Source of the DNA: Siphonodentalium dalli
Taxonomy: Eukaryota; Mollusca; Scaphopoda; Gadilida; Siphonodentaliidae
DNA length: 64,000 nt
Reading direction: 5' to 3'
NCBI GenBank assembly: GCA_032622095.1
Contig: CP136061.1
Span: forward strand, 167,407,107 to 167,471,106
Shown: positions 48,771-58,249 of the stretch, in pieces
How the letters are laid out: each line of letters opens with the position of its first letter
Numbering within the stretch: position 1 is the first letter of the stretch
Notes under the pieces: generated by a model
Told to the model about the DNA's origin: nothing
Seen by the model: the letters and a program-made list of their open reading frames with translations, nothing else
Databases searched by the model: none
Program-made: the position numbers and the translations under genes

Positions 48771-49169
48771 TTGTGGAATTGGAAATGTAGGTGGTGGTGG
48801 AGGTGGAGCTGGGAATGCCTGAGATCGATGATAGTCTTCTTCCGTCATAGTGCTATTTGCATATGGGTCCGGGATATCGAACACTGAATTAGTGAGAGAG
48901 CCAGATAATTCTCTTTGTTTTTTAGGGTCCAGATCCGCTAAGAGACTGTCATCGGAACCAATGGGTCTTTTGGTGCTTGCTGACTCCCGAGTCGCCGGTA
49001 TTGAGTTGCTATACGATATAGTTGAATACATTTGATGGCTGGATGCAGCTCCAGTTGTTGCTGTGGTAAATGATATGCAATGAGTTGTGGCAGTAACGGT
49101 GTTCACCACGCTTGTAGTACTCATCGTTTGCGCTGACCCAGTCGTCACGCTGTCAACTGACATTATCAT
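48771..49169 (-). CDS. L1-like ORF1 gene, first exon, S/T- and P-rich
   Basis: It starts with ATG at 49169 and is rich in Ser/Thr for about 80 residues. A charged stretch (KRPIGSDDSLLADLDPKKQR) and a proline run (APPPPPPTFPIPQ) then precede a GTATCT donor at 48770. The region is predicted to be disordered. The start lies only 165 bp from the end of the large transposon, so the upstream promoter region has been replaced by transposon sequence. The gene is not recognised beyond its link to the downstream exons. Confidence 0.5.
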
Positions 49170-49334
49170 GAATTGTTAATAATTCACCAATCAAGGATTT
49201 CCACTATCCGCAATCGTTCACCAATCAAGAATATCCGAATGTCGCCTTCTTTGTATTCTGGTTGACAAAGGGCACAGGTCAAAGGTCAACCGAATTATTT
49301 TTCCAAATGATCACCCTTTTATACGTCCACTTAA

Positions 49335-49352
49335 GGGTATCCTAAACGTGAC
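49335..49352 (+). repeat. left terminal inverted repeat of the 8.2-kb transposon
   Basis: GGGTATCCTAAACGTGAC, preceded by the target duplication TTAA (49331-49334). Confidence 0.95.
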
Positions 49353-49510
49353 CAACATGGCCGAATTGAAAATTGACGCTTGCCTCAGAAAATTCGAGAT
49401 TATCAAACAATGATTAATCTTTGGGAGCTGAAATTTGCAAATATAATAGAAAAATGATAGGACTAGACAACAGTGATTAAAAAATGTGATATTTATTGAT
49501 AGATACTCAC

Positions 49511-49552
49511 CAAAAAGTGCAGTTTGCAAATCCTTCCGTTCTATCACGAGAA
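49511..49552 (-). other. candidate 42-nt exon inside the transposon
   Basis: On the minus strand 'ttttatttcag' (acceptor) and 'GTGAGTATC' (donor) bound 42 nt. It lies between the transposase stop codon and the transposon edge, so it might be a 3'-UTR exon or a transposon-supplied upstream exon for the L1-like gene that starts at 49169. Evidence is splice signals only. Confidence 0.3.
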
Positions 49553-50023
49553 CTGAAATAAAAGAAATGGTACAAGTCCAATCCAGGAAGAAAACAAAAA
49601 TATGAAGTATGATCTAAAGACAAGGGACCATGGAATTGTTATTGAAAAGACAGGAAGGTAGAATCCACCATTTTAAAAAGCATGGTATACTGAATTGAAA
49701 TGAAAATAACATCCACCATTGGAGGAGGAACTATTTTTTAATGTATGGCAGACCAATATGATCAAAAAATTGACAAAATTATAAACCATCACAGACATGA
49801 ATATCAAGACAGATAAGTTTATTTTGTGAAAGAAGCGGGTTTCTGGTGAGTTTGAGTAACATTATTATGGATCAGCAATATACATAATATAAAAAAGGTG
49901 ATATTTTAAAGAAAAGTACCAGGGGAGATCATTAAGTAGGCAGTTATGATTTATAACTACTAATACCATATCCAGGAGGTCTCTTTTAATAAAGAACAAT
50001 GTGGCATTGTAATATCAACATAC

Positions 50024-50184
50024 CTAGTGGAAAGTCAAGTGGTCTTCTTCGTAATCTTTCAAGAGATCATGCACGCCATAACTCTCTTGGTCCTCATCAT
50101 AGAACACCTGGTATTCTGCTGTGTGTTGTCCGTCAACCCCGGATAGCAGTTTTGTCACTGTACCAGTATACCACTCTGATTTCC
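50024..50184 (-). CDS. transposase gene, last coding exon (Tudor-like domain)
   Basis: The acceptor tttatattgcag precedes it; the frame joins the previous exon's phase (one base plus two) and runs 53 codons to TAG, directly followed by gtatgt. The sequence has KSEWYTGTVTKLL, then EYQVFYDEDQESYGVHDLLKDYEEDHL. This is the W-x-G-x-V ... Y-x-V-x-Y-D-x-D pattern of Tudor/Agenet-like beta barrels, which commonly read methylated lysine or arginine. With the basic stretch in the preceding exon it would give the transposase a chromatin-directed tail. The stop overlapping a donor-like site leaves open a spliced 3' UTR. Domain naming is by pattern only. Confidence 0.65.
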
Positions 50185-50614
50185 CTGCAATATAAAAATA
50201 AATTTACTCATCCTGAACACATAATGTTTTAAAGATGTTAATCAGAATGGCTTTTTTTTCTGGAATAGAACCATAATATTGAGGTGAGTGTTGATGAACA
50301 AGAAGATATTTGTATTGCGAAGTAAATATAAGATTATAAATGTATCTTTAGGAGAAATGTGAAGGCTGCTATTTTCAGACAAAACCCCCTTATGCAATGG
50401 AATAACTATGCTTGTAAGAAAGCAAGCAGCAGTACAACACTACTGGCTGTTGACAGATACATGTTAAGATGGGACACAAACCCATGGCAATAGCGCAAAC
50501 TGCCAAATTGAGCTGAAATTTACATTTACATTACTGTTTACAGAAATTTATCATTGGTTGAAACAATTCGTAATATGTGTACATTTGAAATCAAAACAGA
50601 CATAAGGCACGTAC

Positions 50615-50819
50615 CAGTGTTTTCATCCAGAATCCACTGGTGTCTTACTTTCCGCCCAACAAATGTGATGTTGATAGGTGGAAGTCGAGAGCTCCTACGG
50701 GTTCTTTTCGTTGCTGGAGGTGATGTTACTCTGGCAGGTTGTTTTTTGCCTGATCGCTTCCTGGAGGAACAACTGCTACTTGATGTTGCTATACTGCCAT
50801 CACTTCCATCTCGACTGTA
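50615..50819 (-). CDS. transposase gene, penultimate exon (basic linker and start of Tudor-like domain)
   Basis: It is bounded by tttgtttacag and GTACGT and is 205 nt long. It joins the upstream exon in phase 0 (after the TGG codon at 51707) and the downstream exon in phase 1. It encodes a Ser-rich stretch, then the basic SSRKRSGKKQPAR...ATKRTRRSSR, a probable nuclear localisation signal. INITFVGRKVRHQWILDENT, the first strand of the Tudor-like domain, follows. The open frames on the plus strand here are shadows. Correct phase at both junctions is strong evidence that this exon is real. Confidence 0.7.
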
Positions 50820-51706
50820 CTGTAAACAAAAGATTTTGTTGGTCAGTATTCATGAGATGCAGAAAAATATGACAAACCCTGTGATGTTTGAGTTATTTGA
50901 GCAATATTAAGTGCATAATGTGTATCTACATGTATATTAGAATAAATAATTAAGGACTTTCGTGTTGATATATCTTGTTAAGATGTAATGATAAGGCATA
51001 TTCAATGTTTCCAAATAACATAACAAAGTTTAAACTCTTAATTTATGACTTGCAATCAAGACAATTCACACTCAATTTGACAATGATTTGATAACAATGT
51101 TGCATAGTCCAAAATAGTAATTAGTAAGGGACAGAAGAATATGATAATGGACACAATGTTCTCATACCGGACATGGCTGTAGGGTTTTGTGAGGATTGAA
51201 CAATAGAGATGTTGGGTGAGGTACATGCATTGTTGGCTGGCAGGCTAACATACGGATGACAAACATCAACAGATATGCGATACCACCACTACGAGTATAT
51301 TATATTATATATATAATAGTATATACATGTATACTCGTAGTGGTTGTATGACACCAGGGGACCTGTGCATATATGTATGACATTAACTTGACTGCATAAA
51401 AGGATTAATAATGAAGGTGCAAATGACACTGTAGCTCAACTTGGATTGGGGATAATTTCACATGTTACAGTCACTGGAACGATTAGGAATGCAGAAAGTG
51501 TCAATTTGCAAGTCATAATTGATGTCCATATGAAGAAATATGAATAAAGTAAAATCCGAGAAGGCTGATAGCGGCCATTTTTTCCAAGGAAATTCTGAAA
51601 AATTGGATAGCCAACCCATGACAATAGATCAAACTTAACTTTGTTATGTTGAGCTAAAAATAATATTTACTAATGGCATGCAAGTTTTATATGACATATG
51701 ACTTAC

Positions 51707-54388
51707 CCACATGCCAGGTTCTCGAATTCCAGGATTTTGCCATTTACGAGGACATGCCAACTCAGGTAAGACAGCTTTAAAATAAAAGGCTTTCAATTTG
51801 GGAAGCATTTGTTTCGACCATAAAACACTATCCTTGAAAATCCTTTGTATAAACAATTCATGAGGAACCACATTTCGAACCACAAAATCAAGCCAATCAT
51901 AATTGAATATGTGCAACTGACCCTGACACTGGTAAAAATATTTATGGTTTGTCTTCAGTTGCAGTGATCCAGCCACAATTTTTAAACAGAATTGAATGTT
52001 TTTGGACAAGGCAGCTTGTTTAAAGGAATATTTGTTATTTTGCAAAAGATTTTTAATTTCAAGTAAACCTATCTTGCCACTTGAATCTGTGATAATGCCA
52101 TCTGTACTAGCTGCAAGATAGGGTTCATGCTCACTAATCATTAGACCAGCTGACACAACAGACATATTATCACCTTCTTCAGATTTTTTAAAGCAGTATT
52201 CACGGATGGTTTGGTCTTCTGATAATAAACCAAAATTTGTGTTTGCATTTCCCTTAAATTGTGAATATAATATGGACTCAACTAATGGAGCAACACGAGT
52301 TTTTAATTTTCGGCACATGACTTGACCAAAATAAGATGAAGTTATACGTTTCCTATGTTCAATTTTCCACAAGTCACATGCAGATTGCTCTTTAGTGTTA
52401 TCAGAGATCTTAATCCTATCTTGTTTGGTTATAACCAACTCTCGCTGAAAGTATGTTTCACAATGTGCTTTTAAATCAGATGCTGACAAATCATCATTTG
52501 GTTGTGAAGAAGAAGGACCGTATGCTGCTCTCGCCTTTTTAGAGTTACTGATTTTTTGTTGCTTGATTTTACGTTGCAACCTACGCTTGCGAAATTCATC
52601 ACTCTGTTTTCGTTTGATGTTAGCTAATAATTTAGCAGCACGTGCCTTATATAGGGACTGCATATGGGGACCCGCTTCTGTTTTTGTTATGTTTTCCCAA
52701 ACAAGAGAGGACCAGAATGGGCCAAAGTTCTTTCTGAGAGCACCACCGTAGCACCTAGCATGCCAGGAACCACGGTGACACCTGTTATAAACCTTGCCAC
52801 CATCAAACTTCATTCTGATGGCCATCCAATTTTCTGCTAAATTTGTGGTAGCATTATTAATTAATGTAGCAGATGTTGATGCCAAGCGATTCAAAAGAAC
52901 AGATATGTCATTGAGCATTTCAGGGTCTATATGATCAACAGCAGGTTTTTCAGCAATTCTAGTTTTGTCCTGTTCATCAAAAGAAGTCCCTGCTTCCCAC
53001 ATGATATGGACTTTGTCAAGAATTGAATCAAATGAACCAGTGGAAGAAGAATTATTGTCAGTGGATTGAGATTTACTATTGGAATCAGAGGATTTAGCTA
53101 TGGAACCAGTGGAAGAAGTATTATTGTTGGTGGAATTAGATGCAGAATTGGCATCAGAGGATTTAGATATGGAGGATTTAGCTATGGAACCAGTGGAAGA
53201 AGTATTATTGTTGGTGGATTTAGATGCAGAATTAGCATCAGAGGATTTAGCTATGGAACCAGTGGAAGAAGTATTATTGTTGGTGGATTTAGATGCAGAA
53301 TTAGCATCAGAGGATTTAGCTATGGAACCAGTGGAAGCAGTATTACTGTTGGTGGATTTAGATGCAGAATTAGCATCAGAGGATTTAGCTATGGAACAAG
53401 TGGAAGAAGTATTACTGTTGGTGGATTTAGATGCAGAATTAGCATCAGAGGATTTAGCTATGGAACCAGTGGAAGAAGTATTATTGTTGGTGGATTTCGA
53501 TGCAGAATTTGCATCAGAGGATTTAGCTATGGAACCAGTGGAAGTGGAAGAAATATTATCATTAATATCAGTTGAATTACATGGGTTATTAGAAACAGTA
53601 GGTAGTTCAGTTTTTTTGCAAAATTCACTGCAGTTATTATGAAAGCCGAAGACATGATGAACACTGTTTTTAATATCTTTGGCAAGTTTTGCAATTGCTG
53701 CGTTTTTGTCTGCTTCAGTAGAGCGCATTCTGATAGCACATCGAACCCCAGTTGTTAATTTTACTCTCATTAATTTGGTCAATTTATGTTTTCCTTTATA
53801 GTGTGGTTTGTCAGTAACAAGTTTTTCTAAGCTTGATCTTAAACATTTACATGCATGGTTTGAACATTCTACTTTCTCAACATGACAACCCCATATTGGC
53901 ACCTCACTCAACACCCTACTGTAGACAGAACTATCCCCATCGCCAATGAAACGCATGTATCGAACTCCATGTAACTTTTCAGAGTTTAAAAACCCATCAA
54001 CGATGACATCACTTTCCATTTGTTGGCTACTCTCTGTCCAATTTAAAAAACATTCGTGATTCTGAGGATCCACACCTTTTGTTTCGGCCAACGTACAAAT
54101 GAAACAGTATTTATTTCGAACACCAATGTGCAATATTTTGCCAGTGGCCTGACCAATAATAACTGCCAACCCCCCAAGAGCATTATATGTGTGTTTATGT
54201 GTTCTCTTGGACCACCCTCCATCAGCAATCACAGTAATTGCAGGAACACCTTGATGGAAATCATTCCGTTCAATTGCCAGTTTTTTTTCTTCCTCACCAG
54301 CTGCCTTCATATCTTTATCTGACAATATTTTCCATTCACTGCCAATAGCGGTTTCTATTTCAGTGAAAGAAAGCTGACTATTTCTATT
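51707..54388 (-). CDS. transposase core with YqaJ-type nuclease domain
   Basis: It is open for 894 codons from 54388 to the GTAAGT donor at 51706 (unspliced, it reads on to a stop at 51644). Numbering from the TTG at 54325, the catalytic RNase-H-like part shows D35 (ITVIADGGW), C74-x2-C77, D129/D131 (FIGDGDSSVY), a Cys/His cluster (VEKVECSNHACKC, 150-161), HHVFGFHNNCSEFC (223-236) and a probable catalytic E498 (NLAENW). Between D2 and E lies a low-complexity insert of about seven 23-residue repeats (262-430). The second domain matches YqaJ-type nucleases: RKRITSSYFG (658), PYLAASTDG with D742, LLEIKN with E756/K758 and YQCQGQLH (798-805). A basic, Lys-rich linker lies at 565-600. A nuclease fused to a transposase may process ends or gaps. 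The N-terminal part is in another frame (54384-54944). Confidence 0.85.
53066..53575 (-). repeat. 69-bp in-frame coding minisatellite within the transposase
   Basis: About seven units encode SSTGSIAKSSDANSASKSTN plus two or three more residues (23 per unit), with one 6-residue extension. All lengths are multiples of three, so the transposase frame is kept. They lie between the second and third catalytic acidic residues. The long plus-strand frames over this block are shadows of it. Confidence 0.95.
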
Positions 54389-54410
54389 TCAGTGAAAGAA
54401 AGCCAAGAGT
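54330..54410 (-). repeat. 29-bp tandem duplication at the transposase frame break
   Basis: 'gctttctttcactgaaatag' plus nine further bases is present twice in a row (about 54347-54405). The upstream frame ends at the TAG inside the first copy (54384-54386). The core frame opens at 54388, one base forward, so a +1 shift at this spot would connect them. The duplication is 29 bp, not a multiple of three, and its removal alone does not restore the frame. Confidence 0.85.
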
Positions 54411-54944
54411 GGATGTCAGCTCATTCAGTTTAGCACATCCGCCGCCAGTTACCATGCTACCCCATACGGCCCTTACATTGATGTCGTAACCACGAAGTGG
54501 GCAAGTGTCAGAATTCAATTTTTTGCTACTACATAAAGAGAAATTTTTACGGCAGCCACGACATTGCCCTACTAATGTTGTTACCAGGCCCAAATTCTTT
54601 GATTCTTTCCAATATATAAAAACATCTTGGCCAGATTTCGCTAATTCATTAGCATGTGTGCATGTAGCAATGTGATTTGTTATATCAGTTACATGAAGCT
54701 GTAAATTTTCTACATTTATCAATCTATAACTAGGAATATATTTGCGGGTAACTCTTTTCAAAACTATTTTCAGGTTATCATTATCTGTTGTGATTATTTT
54801 ATACTTATGACGGGTTTTAACGGTTTTAATTTTCATTGCACATTGACCAACTACCACTTTTGAACTTGCATATTTTATATTTTTTCTTCTAATACTGTGC
54901 ATACCACCTGCTAAATTAAAATGTCTCCTTCTCAGTATTGTCAT
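54384..54944 (-). CDS. transposase N-terminal part, separated by a frame break
   Basis: The 186-codon frame starts at ATG 54944. The first 50 residues are strongly basic (RRRHF, RRKNIKYASSK, KIKTVKTRHKYK). A small Cys cluster, C-x2-C at GQCRGC with later cysteines (NFSLCSS, SDTCPLRG), follows around 128-152. YDINVRAVWGSMVTGGGCAKLNELTSTLGF near the end is the lead-in that precedes the first catalytic aspartate in Mutator/Kolobok-like transposases, so this belongs to the same protein as the core. It stops at 54384 beside the 29-bp duplication. A sequencing error, a real inactivating mutation or programmed frameshifting are all possible. Confidence 0.8.
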   Translation of the reverse strand: MTILRRRHFNLAGGMHSIRRKNIKYASSKVVVGQCAMKIKTVKTRHKYKIITTDNDNLKIVLKRVTRKYIPSYRLINVENLQLHVTDITNHIATCTHANELAKSGQDVFIYWKESKNLGLVTTLVGQCRGCRKNFSLCSSKKLNSDTCPLRGYDINVRAVWGSMVTGGGCAKLNELTSTLGFLSLK

Positions 54945-55270
54945 TTTGAATATTGGATATTGTTACCAGTAAGAAAAGAATAACTAAAAATATTGCCTAC
55001 AATAAATATCTGATTATCTGCTAGAAAGACATCTGTTGCCGGTGAGCGAGCCAATTCTCACTTCGACCACGGTGCGAGATTCTTTCTAGAGATTTTGACA
55101 ACGATATCTTATAAAGCAACAATTTATGAAAAATTCACACCATTTTGTGTAACTCAACACAGGTTTTGTAGAAAAACATAAATAAGTACACCAATAAAAA
55201 ATCAGCAATTGTGGAATGCAGTGTATAATATCAGAAGAATATTATCATTCAGCACTTATACATACATGAG
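54945..55270. other. spacer between transposase and hydrolase genes
   Basis: AT-rich, no frame. It probably holds the 5' leader of the transposase and the 3' end of the hydrolase transcript. Confidence 0.4.
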
Positions 55271-55275
55271 ATTAA

Positions 55276-56025
55276 TTATTTCTTGAAACACAGCGGCTGC
55301 AGTTTGTATGTTATTCTTCTCATCCATAATTTGCTCATTAATTTATCACTATGGATACCATCCTTGTATGTTTTGTAGCTGTAGGAATAACTTGGTGGTC
55401 GATTTTTCCATTTTTTACAAACTCGCAAGTCTAGATTGAATTTTGGCGACTCAGTTTCCAAGTGTCTGTTTAAATGTCTAATGTAGATATTTAATTGATC
55501 TATGTATGTATTCAATAAATTATCATGTAATTTAAATTGCTCTGGATTTTGATGTCCATGTCTAACATTCCAATCATATGTAGAAATGGCAGGTATTTCT
55601 AAGAATGTTAAGGATATATTGGGAGATAAACATTTACAATATTTCACAATTTGTTCTAAATAATATTTTGTATTAGCAACTCTCTCCTCAGCAACTTGCA
55701 GAGGAAACTCTATATAATCACCAACTTTATCTGTCAAATCACAAGTCCCTGTCCATATACATAAAGAAATATCACCATTGTATGAATTATAAACTTTTCC
55801 GAAACTCTCAAAATCTCTCAAATAATGATAGCAGTCTTCAGTAGTACGACCAGAACGATACAACCACACAATTTCTGACTCATTGGTACCACGGTCACAC
55901 TCTGCCTTGAGATATATCCCCTTACTATCACTAACAATTACTGGTTTCCTAATTAACTGTCCTTCTCTGAGTGGAACAAATTTTTTCAACTGCTTCTCAG
56001 CACGTTTCAAAGTTGAACTGGACAT
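55276..56025 (-). CDS. SGNH/GDSL-like hydrolase encoded in the transposon
   Basis: The frame is open from 56046; I prefer the second ATG (56025, MSSSTLKRAEKQLKKF), because the sequence before it looks like an intron end (ttgtttgatgtccag) and an N-terminal exon may exist. In the 256-residue numbering from 56046, VIVSDSKGIYL (36-46) is a GDS-like nucleophile block with S41, IWTGTCDLTD (97-106) corresponds to the G/N block, though the usual Asn is replaced by Cys-Asp, and YKDGIHSDKL (227-236) is the D-x-x-H block (D229, H232). The family hydrolyses esters or has lost activity and binds RNA or protein, as in Oskar-like domains. Similar domains occur in some invertebrate retro- and DNA transposons. 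It lies upstream of the transposase on the same strand, with no signal peptide or membrane segment. Confidence 0.65.
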   Translation of the reverse strand: MSSSTLKRAEKQLKKFVPLREGQLIRKPVIVSDSKGIYLKAECDRGTNESEIVWLYRSGRTTEDCYHYLRDFESFGKVYNSYNGDISLCIWTGTCDLTDKVGDYIEFPLQVAEERVANTKYYLEQIVKYCKCLSPNISLTFLEIPAISTYDWNVRHGHQNPEQFKLHDNLLNTYIDQLNIYIRHLNRHLETESPKFNLDLRVCKKWKNRPPSYSYSYKTYKDGIHSDKLMSKLWMRRITYKLQPLCFKK

Positions 56026-56049
56026 CAAACAATATTCAATTAACAATAT

Positions 56050-57537
56050 AAGAGTATATCAGCAAAATATGAAACCAATTATGAATTAAATGAGAACTTG
56101 GTCGAAACAAATGCATTATGCTAAAAACAAACTTTTCCAAGAAAAACACATCACGAGAATTTTCTTTGATGATAGAAGGACCATGTGATATCAGTGATTA
56201 TTGTCACCTGACCAGCTGTCAAAAGCTTTGACCAATGTAATTCCATTTTGCCCATTTTTGACCGTTTTCATTAGTTGAAATGGATTTTTGTTATTTTCTG
56301 GCCCCCTCAGGTTGTCATACATATTCATAATTTTATCAAAATATCATAAAATTGGACCCAAAAAATGCTACAAACGCTTATTTTATTAATCATTCGTATA
56401 CAAAAACGTATTATGCTAACAGGTATAATTTATATAGTAGTTATTCCAGTTATTTCTTTTATTTTCAGTAATTCTCGCACCGAATGTCACATGTTATCAT
56501 CGTGTAACCCGGTGTCGCCATTTTGTAACAACAAAAATATTCACTTACAAAATCCAAGACAAAGTTGATTTATATGTGATCGGATTGATGATCTCTGTTT
56601 CGTTCTGCATGGAACACTTCTTGGACGTTTATCTCAAGTGATAGATGTCGGTTTGTAGTCAGCTCGTCGGTTCAACGTGTATTTTTCCCCGTGTTTATGA
56701 TATTTTCTTCGCAGTTGTTGTTTCCGTCTGTCAACAAGTAGGCGTGTCTAGCCGATTGTCGTAATCCACTCAAAAAAATAAACCCCAATATATTTCCTTC
56801 TCTAAGTTTACAAAATACACTTGTTTTCATGTTAATACTATGAAACTACAACGTTTTCAGTCAAATTAAACTAGCATCATATTAATGTGTATGATTTCCG
56901 TGTTAATATCAAGCGCAACAATACACAAAAAGGCTCTCTTCCTTGTAGGAAATAATTTGAGAAAAACTCGGCATGACAACAGAATAAAGTTGCAATTACT
57001 GACACTTGCGCATAATTTTGGACTTTCTTATGGTAACAACATATTAATATGATTTTATCGGTTTGAATATATCTCTCTTTTGTTGCATCGCAATTACAAC
57101 CCCCGAGTTATGACCATCGTTGACGTCGAAAGTCGTTCCATAAATTCGATGCAACATGGCCGCTGCCAGGTGCTTCACGATGGGTTCGAAATTATGACTT
57201 TTACATTTTATCAACTCAACACTGATACGAAATATATGATCCGGCTCAATAACTTAGGCAATAATGATGACTTTTGCAGAATGAAGCCCTGCTCAAAACC
57301 CCATACGTTAGCTGAACTCGATCCTGTAAGTTTTTGTCCACTGTCAAAACAAGTCTATGTCAAACACTGTTTTTTCTTATTCCACAATTTATTGGTTCAT
57401 ACTTGACGCATATTGTTGCATTAGTATTTTATCTTGACAGCCCTGTGTGCAGGATGTTGATCTAACAACACATTTTTCATATTTTGTTATTTTCTCATCG
57501 GTTGCACTTCCTCAAAATTCAGCCATTTTCCAACTCT
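56050..57537. other. right (5') region of the transposon
   Basis: AT-rich, with no domain-bearing frame on the minus strand. A TATAAAT (56568-56574) and a GTAAGT donor-like site (56543-56548) lie on the minus strand but are too close together to be a coherent promoter-exon pair. The 108-codon plus-strand frame at 57080-57406 has no recognisable motif, and I do not call it a gene. Confidence 0.4.
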
Positions 57538-57555
57538 GTCACGTTTAGGATACCC
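57538..57555 (-). repeat. right terminal inverted repeat of the 8.2-kb transposon
   Basis: GTCACGTTTAGGATACCC, the exact reverse complement of the left end, followed by TTAA (57556-57559). Confidence 0.95.
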
Positions 57556-57559
57556 TTAA

Positions 57560-58240
57560 TTGTTTTGTTTTTTCCCGGACACAAATAGTTATTTTGCAGA
57601 ATATAGTTTGTTTATCATGAATATTAAGTCCAAGGGTTGCGAACTAAACTGTGTTTGAGTTGATTATGAAAGCCTTCGACGACGAGAAAATTGTTATTTA
57701 CAACGAAGTTAGGAAACGCGATAATGTTTTTGTTGTTGTTTCGGCATGTTTTCTCACCTAAAGTTATAGAATGGCACTGAACACATCCCTCGAAATATTA
57801 GTAACATCGAAGAGAATTTCCTCCGTCTCCATGTACTCCAACAGTTAATTAGACCCAAATGTCACTGACTCAGAAAAATCACCTGCCTCCCATAATTATG
57901 ACATCAAAAATCCTTTGCAAATTAAATTACGCGTAAACCAGCGTAAACGTATACCTGCTGCAAATAGAGAAGGTGCCGGAATCGGCGTACTCGCTCCAGG
58001 GCTAACTCGCCCCAATCGACATGTGCCAACTCGGAATAAAAGGCCAGCTCGGAATAAAAGATGTATACGGGGTGTTATATGGCGTTTGGTCCGTTGTTTC
58101 TCAATGAATATTATTGAAATTTGGTGTATATGTCCGGGCTGTGACATGGAATACAACAACGTTTGAATTGTTTTTAAATTTACAAATTTGTTAATTTTAT
58201 TCATTTTTTTTTCGTTCTGAAACACACTATTGTATATAAT
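57560..58240. other. no feature seen
   Basis: Small local duplications only ('ccaactcggaataaaaggccagctcggaataaaag' at 58026). Confidence 0.4.
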
Positions 58241-58249
58241 ATAATAACG

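Larger units (their letters stand above)
49335..57555 (-). mobile_element. 8,221-bp autonomous-type DNA transposon (Kolobok/Mutator-like, TTAA)
   Basis: The terminal inverted repeat GGGTATCCTAAACGTGAC (18 bp, perfect) lies at both ends, with looser similarity (ATGGC-GAATT) beyond. TTAA flanks it at 49331-49334 and 57556-57559. The cargo is on the minus strand: a hydrolase-like gene (55276-56046) and a transposase gene (50024-54944, three recognised exons). TTAA target duplication together with a Mutator-related catalytic core fits the Kolobok superfamily better than classical Mutator, which makes 8-11 bp duplications; this placement is inference. The perfect ends suggest recent insertion, but one frame break near 54386 may inactivate it. 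Confidence 0.9.

Noticed and set aside
50554-50910. 118-codon plus-strand frame
   Set aside because: The minus strand at the same place has a phase-matched spliced exon of the transposase; the plus-strand frame has no recognisable motif.
53066-53642. Two long plus-strand frames rich in repeated acidic or Gly/Ser residues
   Set aside because: They are antisense shadows of the 69-bp repeat inside the minus-strand transposase.
57080-57406. 108-codon plus-strand frame in the transposon's right end
   Set aside because: No domain, no splice support and opposite orientation to the other genes of the element.
49335-57555. Classical Mutator (MULE) or piggyBac assignment of the large transposon
   Set aside because: MULEs make 8-11 bp target duplications, not TTAA, and the transposase shows Mutator/Kolobok-like motifs with a YqaJ domain, not the piggyBac DDE_Tnp_1_7 pattern. 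Kolobok-like is the best fit, though not proven.
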